From contig CALRFE010000019.1 of assembly GCA_943356425.1 (NCBI GenBank), positions 4,888 to 11,592 of the forward strand: a stretch of DNA of 6,705 nt. Reading direction: 5' to 3'. The position numbers were made by a program, and so were the translations under genes. The notes under the pieces are model-generated. The model made no database searches, had not been told where the DNA came from, and saw nothing but the letters and a program-made list of their open reading frames with translations. Within the stretch, counting starts at the first letter, position 1. Each line of letters begins with the position of its first letter. This document shows, piece by piece, positions 5,185-6,705 of this stretch. This stretch comes from Candidatus Nomurabacteria bacterium. GTDB taxonomy: Bacteria; Patescibacteriota; Minisyncoccia; Phycocordibacterales; UBA9973.

Positions 5185-5580
5185 ATGGAATCTTCTCGTG
5201 AACAAGAAGCATTCAGTCTCGTAAAACGCGCAAAAAACCTCACGCATGCACTGCGTGGACTTCGTGTTCTAATTCAGACGACACCGAACGTCTGGGTGCA
5301 TTTTGGTTCAGCGCTTCTCGCGATTATCTTTGGATTTCTTTTTTCGATCTCAAGCACTGAGTGGCTCTTTCTTGTTCTCTCGATCGGTCTCGTCATAGGT
5401 GCTGAAGCATTCAACTCTGCTATCGAAGTCGATATTGATCTGACGAGCCCTGAGTATCATCCGTTCGCACGCGATACCAAAGATCTTGCCGCAGGAGCCG
5501 TGCTCATCATGGGCATCACGACATGGATCATCGGTGCGATCATTTTTTTTCCAAAGATCCACGCATATTTTTTCTCATAA
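5185..5580 (+). CDS. dgkA: DgkA-family lipid kinase (diacylglycerol or undecaprenol kinase)
   Basis: A small trimeric-family integral membrane kinase that uses ATP to phosphorylate diacylglycerol, or undecaprenol as in Gram-positive relatives. The 131 residues match the usual family length of about 120-130. Seen: the amphipathic N-terminus with KNLTHALRGLRVL and N35 of the NVWVHF segment; three hydrophobic helices at about 38-55, 59-73 and 102-121; and the signature GAEAFNSAIEVDID (E74, N77, E81, D85) followed by ARDTKDLAAGAVLI (K99, D100). These are the residues that build the active site in this family. The start at 5185 is preferred because an in-frame ATG at 5155 lies upstream of the promoter. 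Nearby murI and the peptidoglycan-binding gene favour a role in recycling the undecaprenyl carrier, but substrate cannot be read from the sequence. Confidence 0.9.
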   Translation: MESSREQEAFSLVKRAKNLTHALRGLRVLIQTTPNVWVHFGSALLAIIFGFLFSISSTEWLFLVLSIGLVIGAEAFNSAIEVDIDLTSPEYHPFARDTKDLAAGAVLIMGITTWIIGAIIFFPKIHAYFFS

Positions 5581-5584
5581 AAAA

Positions 5585-5610
5585 ATCCGCCTTCATAATT
5601 GAAGGCGGAT
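5585..5610. terminator. Bidirectional terminator between convergent genes
   Basis: ATCCGCCTTC (5585-5594) pairs perfectly with GAAGGCGGAT (5601-5610) around an ATAATT loop. The run of seven A at 5579-5585 is a T-tract for the - strand, so it is strongest for the murI/membrane-protein transcript. On the + strand only CATATTTTG follows. The arm ATCCGCCTTC is shared with the two + strand terminators. Confidence 0.85.
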
Positions 5611-5628
5611 CATATTTTGTACATATTT

Positions 5629-6084
5629 TTATTTCAACGCTTCTGCGATATCCGATGTGATGTTCCTGTTCGATCTTTTTGCGTAATGCGTGCTCATAAA
5701 GATAAAGATAATAAAGCAAGAAATACCAAAACATAAGAATGCGGTGATCCAAAGCGGAGGTATCGGTAATACTCTCTCCATCAGATACAGCATGATCGGA
5801 GCATTTACTGCTCCGAAAAAGATCTGTGGCAACCACGACTGTATAGTCTTGGGCTCTGTGTATTTTGCAAAGATGAGTGCATTCGCAAAAATGATGATGA
5901 AAAGAACTATTGCCCCAACAATCGGCAATACGGATATTTTCGACAGAAAGAAAGATCCAGCGCTTTCTTCCCAAAAAAATGCATCGAGTAAGAGCCCGAG
6001 TGCATACCAAAATGAAAGTGTGCCCAAATAGAGCCATACTTTTACAAAGGCAAAAAAGATCGACAGGGGATTGGTCTGTTTCAT
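5629..6084 (-). CDS. Four-helix integral membrane protein of unknown function
   Basis: I do not recognise the family. The 151-residue protein has four hydrophobic segments at about residues 16-34, 51-73, 83-103 and 110-131. Both termini are polar, with a basic stretch HYAKRSNR after the last helix, which by the positive-inside rule suggests the C-terminus is cytoplasmic. The second segment carries polar Asn (FANALIFAKYTEPK) and the third ends NAPIMLYLMERVLPIPP. No catalytic motif or signal peptide stands out. The ATG at 6084 is the first in frame and is preceded by TTCCTTCTC, a pyrimidine tract rather than a Shine-Dalgarno. It lies 47 nt downstream of murI on the same strand with no terminator between, so they are probably cotranscribed. 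Real coding is supported by the convergent terminator placed 18 nt beyond the stop and by consistent membrane-protein composition. Confidence 0.75.
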   Translation of the reverse strand: MKQTNPLSIFFAFVKVWLYLGTLSFWYALGLLLDAFFWEESAGSFFLSKISVLPIVGAIVLFIIIFANALIFAKYTEPKTIQSWLPQIFFGAVNAPIMLYLMERVLPIPPLWITAFLCFGISCFIIFIFMSTHYAKRSNRNITSDIAEALK

Positions 6085-6131
6085 GAGAAGGAATTTTGTT
6101 TTTGATTTCTCTCATTAAACACCGATTTGCT

Positions 6132-6705
6132 TTAAATGTCAACTTCTGTCAGGTTCATTTTTTTACCGAACCATGCTCGTGCAATGGTATCGAAATGCGG
6201 TGTCTTCTCGCTCACATAAAACTTTTGTGCATGTTTTTTAGAAAGTTTCTGTTCAATTTCTGGATGTCGCACCAAATATGATTTTAGTTTTTTGTGAATG
6301 AACTCATCTTGAGAAATGAGTTTCACCTTTTTACCGACAATTTTTTTGATTTCTTTTTTAAGTATCGGATAATGCGTGCATCCCAAAATGAGCGTGTCGA
6401 TTTTTTCGCGCATAAGTGGCGTCAGATATTCTCGTAAGAATGGTTCTGTTAAATCTATTTTTCCATTTTCGATGAGCGGTACGAGCATCGGTGCGGCGCT
6501 TTGAAATATCTTTACTTTTGGATGTACTTTTGTCAGTTCTCTCGGGTACGCACCGGACGCGACCGTTGCGTGTGTTGCAATGACACCGATTCGTTTGCCA
6601 TCTTTTACTTCTTCGATCGTCGGCACAATAACGCCCAGAACGCGATGATCCGGATAGTGTTTTTTCAAATAGGTTTGTTGGAGTGGCCGCAGTGCTTCAG
6701 TCGAT
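6132..6705 (-). CDS. murI: Glutamate racemase, N-terminal part beyond window edge
   Basis: A cytoplasmic cofactor-independent enzyme that converts L- to D-glutamate for peptidoglycan. 190 residues of a usual 260-270 are visible. In order: STEALRPLQ at the edge, LGVIVPTIEE, GKRIGVIATHATVASGAYPREL, QSAAPMLVPLIENG, and DTLILGCTHYPIL with the second catalytic cysteine (codon at 6380-6378) and its histidine. The C-terminal helix contains FDTIARAWFG. By alignment with the usual CNTAS motif, the first catalytic cysteine should lie about four codons past the window end, and the substrate-binding DSG motif is also outside. The frame stays open through 6705, so a TTG at 6668 is internal and not the start. 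The gene is followed by the membrane-protein gene on the same strand. Confidence 0.95.
   Translation of the reverse strand, partial: STEALRPLQQTYLKKHYPDHRVLGVIVPTIEEVKDGKRIGVIATHATVASGAYPRELTKVHPKVKIFQSAAPMLVPLIENGKIDLTEPFLREYLTPLMREKIDTLILGCTHYPILKKEIKKIVGKKVKLISQDEFIHKKLKSYLVRHPEIEQKLSKKHAQKFYVSEKTPHFDTIARAWFGKKMNLTEVDI

Noticed and set aside
5540..6142. 200-codon open frame on the - strand
   Set aside because: It overlaps the membrane-protein gene in another frame, has Cys/His-rich shadow-like composition, and runs through the terminator and the dgkA end.
6666..6668. TTG as the murI start
   Set aside because: The frame continues upstream with STEALRPLQ, a conserved part of the racemase that normally follows the first catalytic cysteine.

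Overview
The window looks like a bacterial chromosome segment, probably from the Candidate Phyla Radiation (Patescibacteria, perhaps a Parcubacteria-type lineage). That placement is an inference. It rests on the compact, divergent but complete ribosomal proteins, the absence of Shine-Dalgarno motifs before every visible start codon, very AT-rich intergenic palindromes between genes of moderate GC, and short GC-stem terminators. No 16S rRNA or other decisive marker is present.

Layout on the + strand: the 3' part of tuf (EF-Tu, 2-1042), then rpsJ (S10), rplC (L3), rplD (L4), rplW (L23) and rplB (L2), ending at 4333. This is the classical str/S10 order, but it stops after rplB at an intrinsic terminator (4374-4400) instead of continuing into rpsS-rplV-rpsC. 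Next come a single-pass membrane protein with a C-terminal peptidoglycan-binding domain (4477-5085) with its own promoter and terminator, and a DgkA-family lipid kinase (5185-5580) whose promoter predicts a leaderless mRNA. On the - strand, convergent with dgkA and separated by a bidirectional terminator (5585-5610), lie the partial glutamate racemase gene murI (6705-6132) and, downstream of it, a four-helix membrane protein of unknown function (6084-5629).

The most unusual content lies between the translation genes. A roughly 79-nt full-length imperfect palindrome (purine-rich left arm, AATT apex, pyrimidine-rich right arm) occupies the tuf-rpsJ, rplC-rplD and rplD-rplW gaps, and a diverged 77-nt relative fills rplW-rplB. 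Copies 1 and 3 differ at one base in 79. Copy 2 carries a compensatory pair change, which points to a folded RNA. Each copy ends 6-11 nt before the next ATG, so a C/U-rich tract sits where a Shine-Dalgarno would be expected. The remaining gap, rpsJ-rplC, holds a different element: a perfectly abutting three-way junction. The tuf stop codon lies in the GUAA loop of a 13-bp perfect hairpin.

Functionally the left two thirds is translation machinery (EF-Tu and early-assembly proteins of both subunits). The right third has a cell-envelope theme: peptidoglycan binding, lipid-carrier or diacylglycerol phosphorylation, and D-glutamate supply. No gene-free stretch exceeds 300 bases. No tRNA, rRNA, CRISPR array or insertion sequence was seen.
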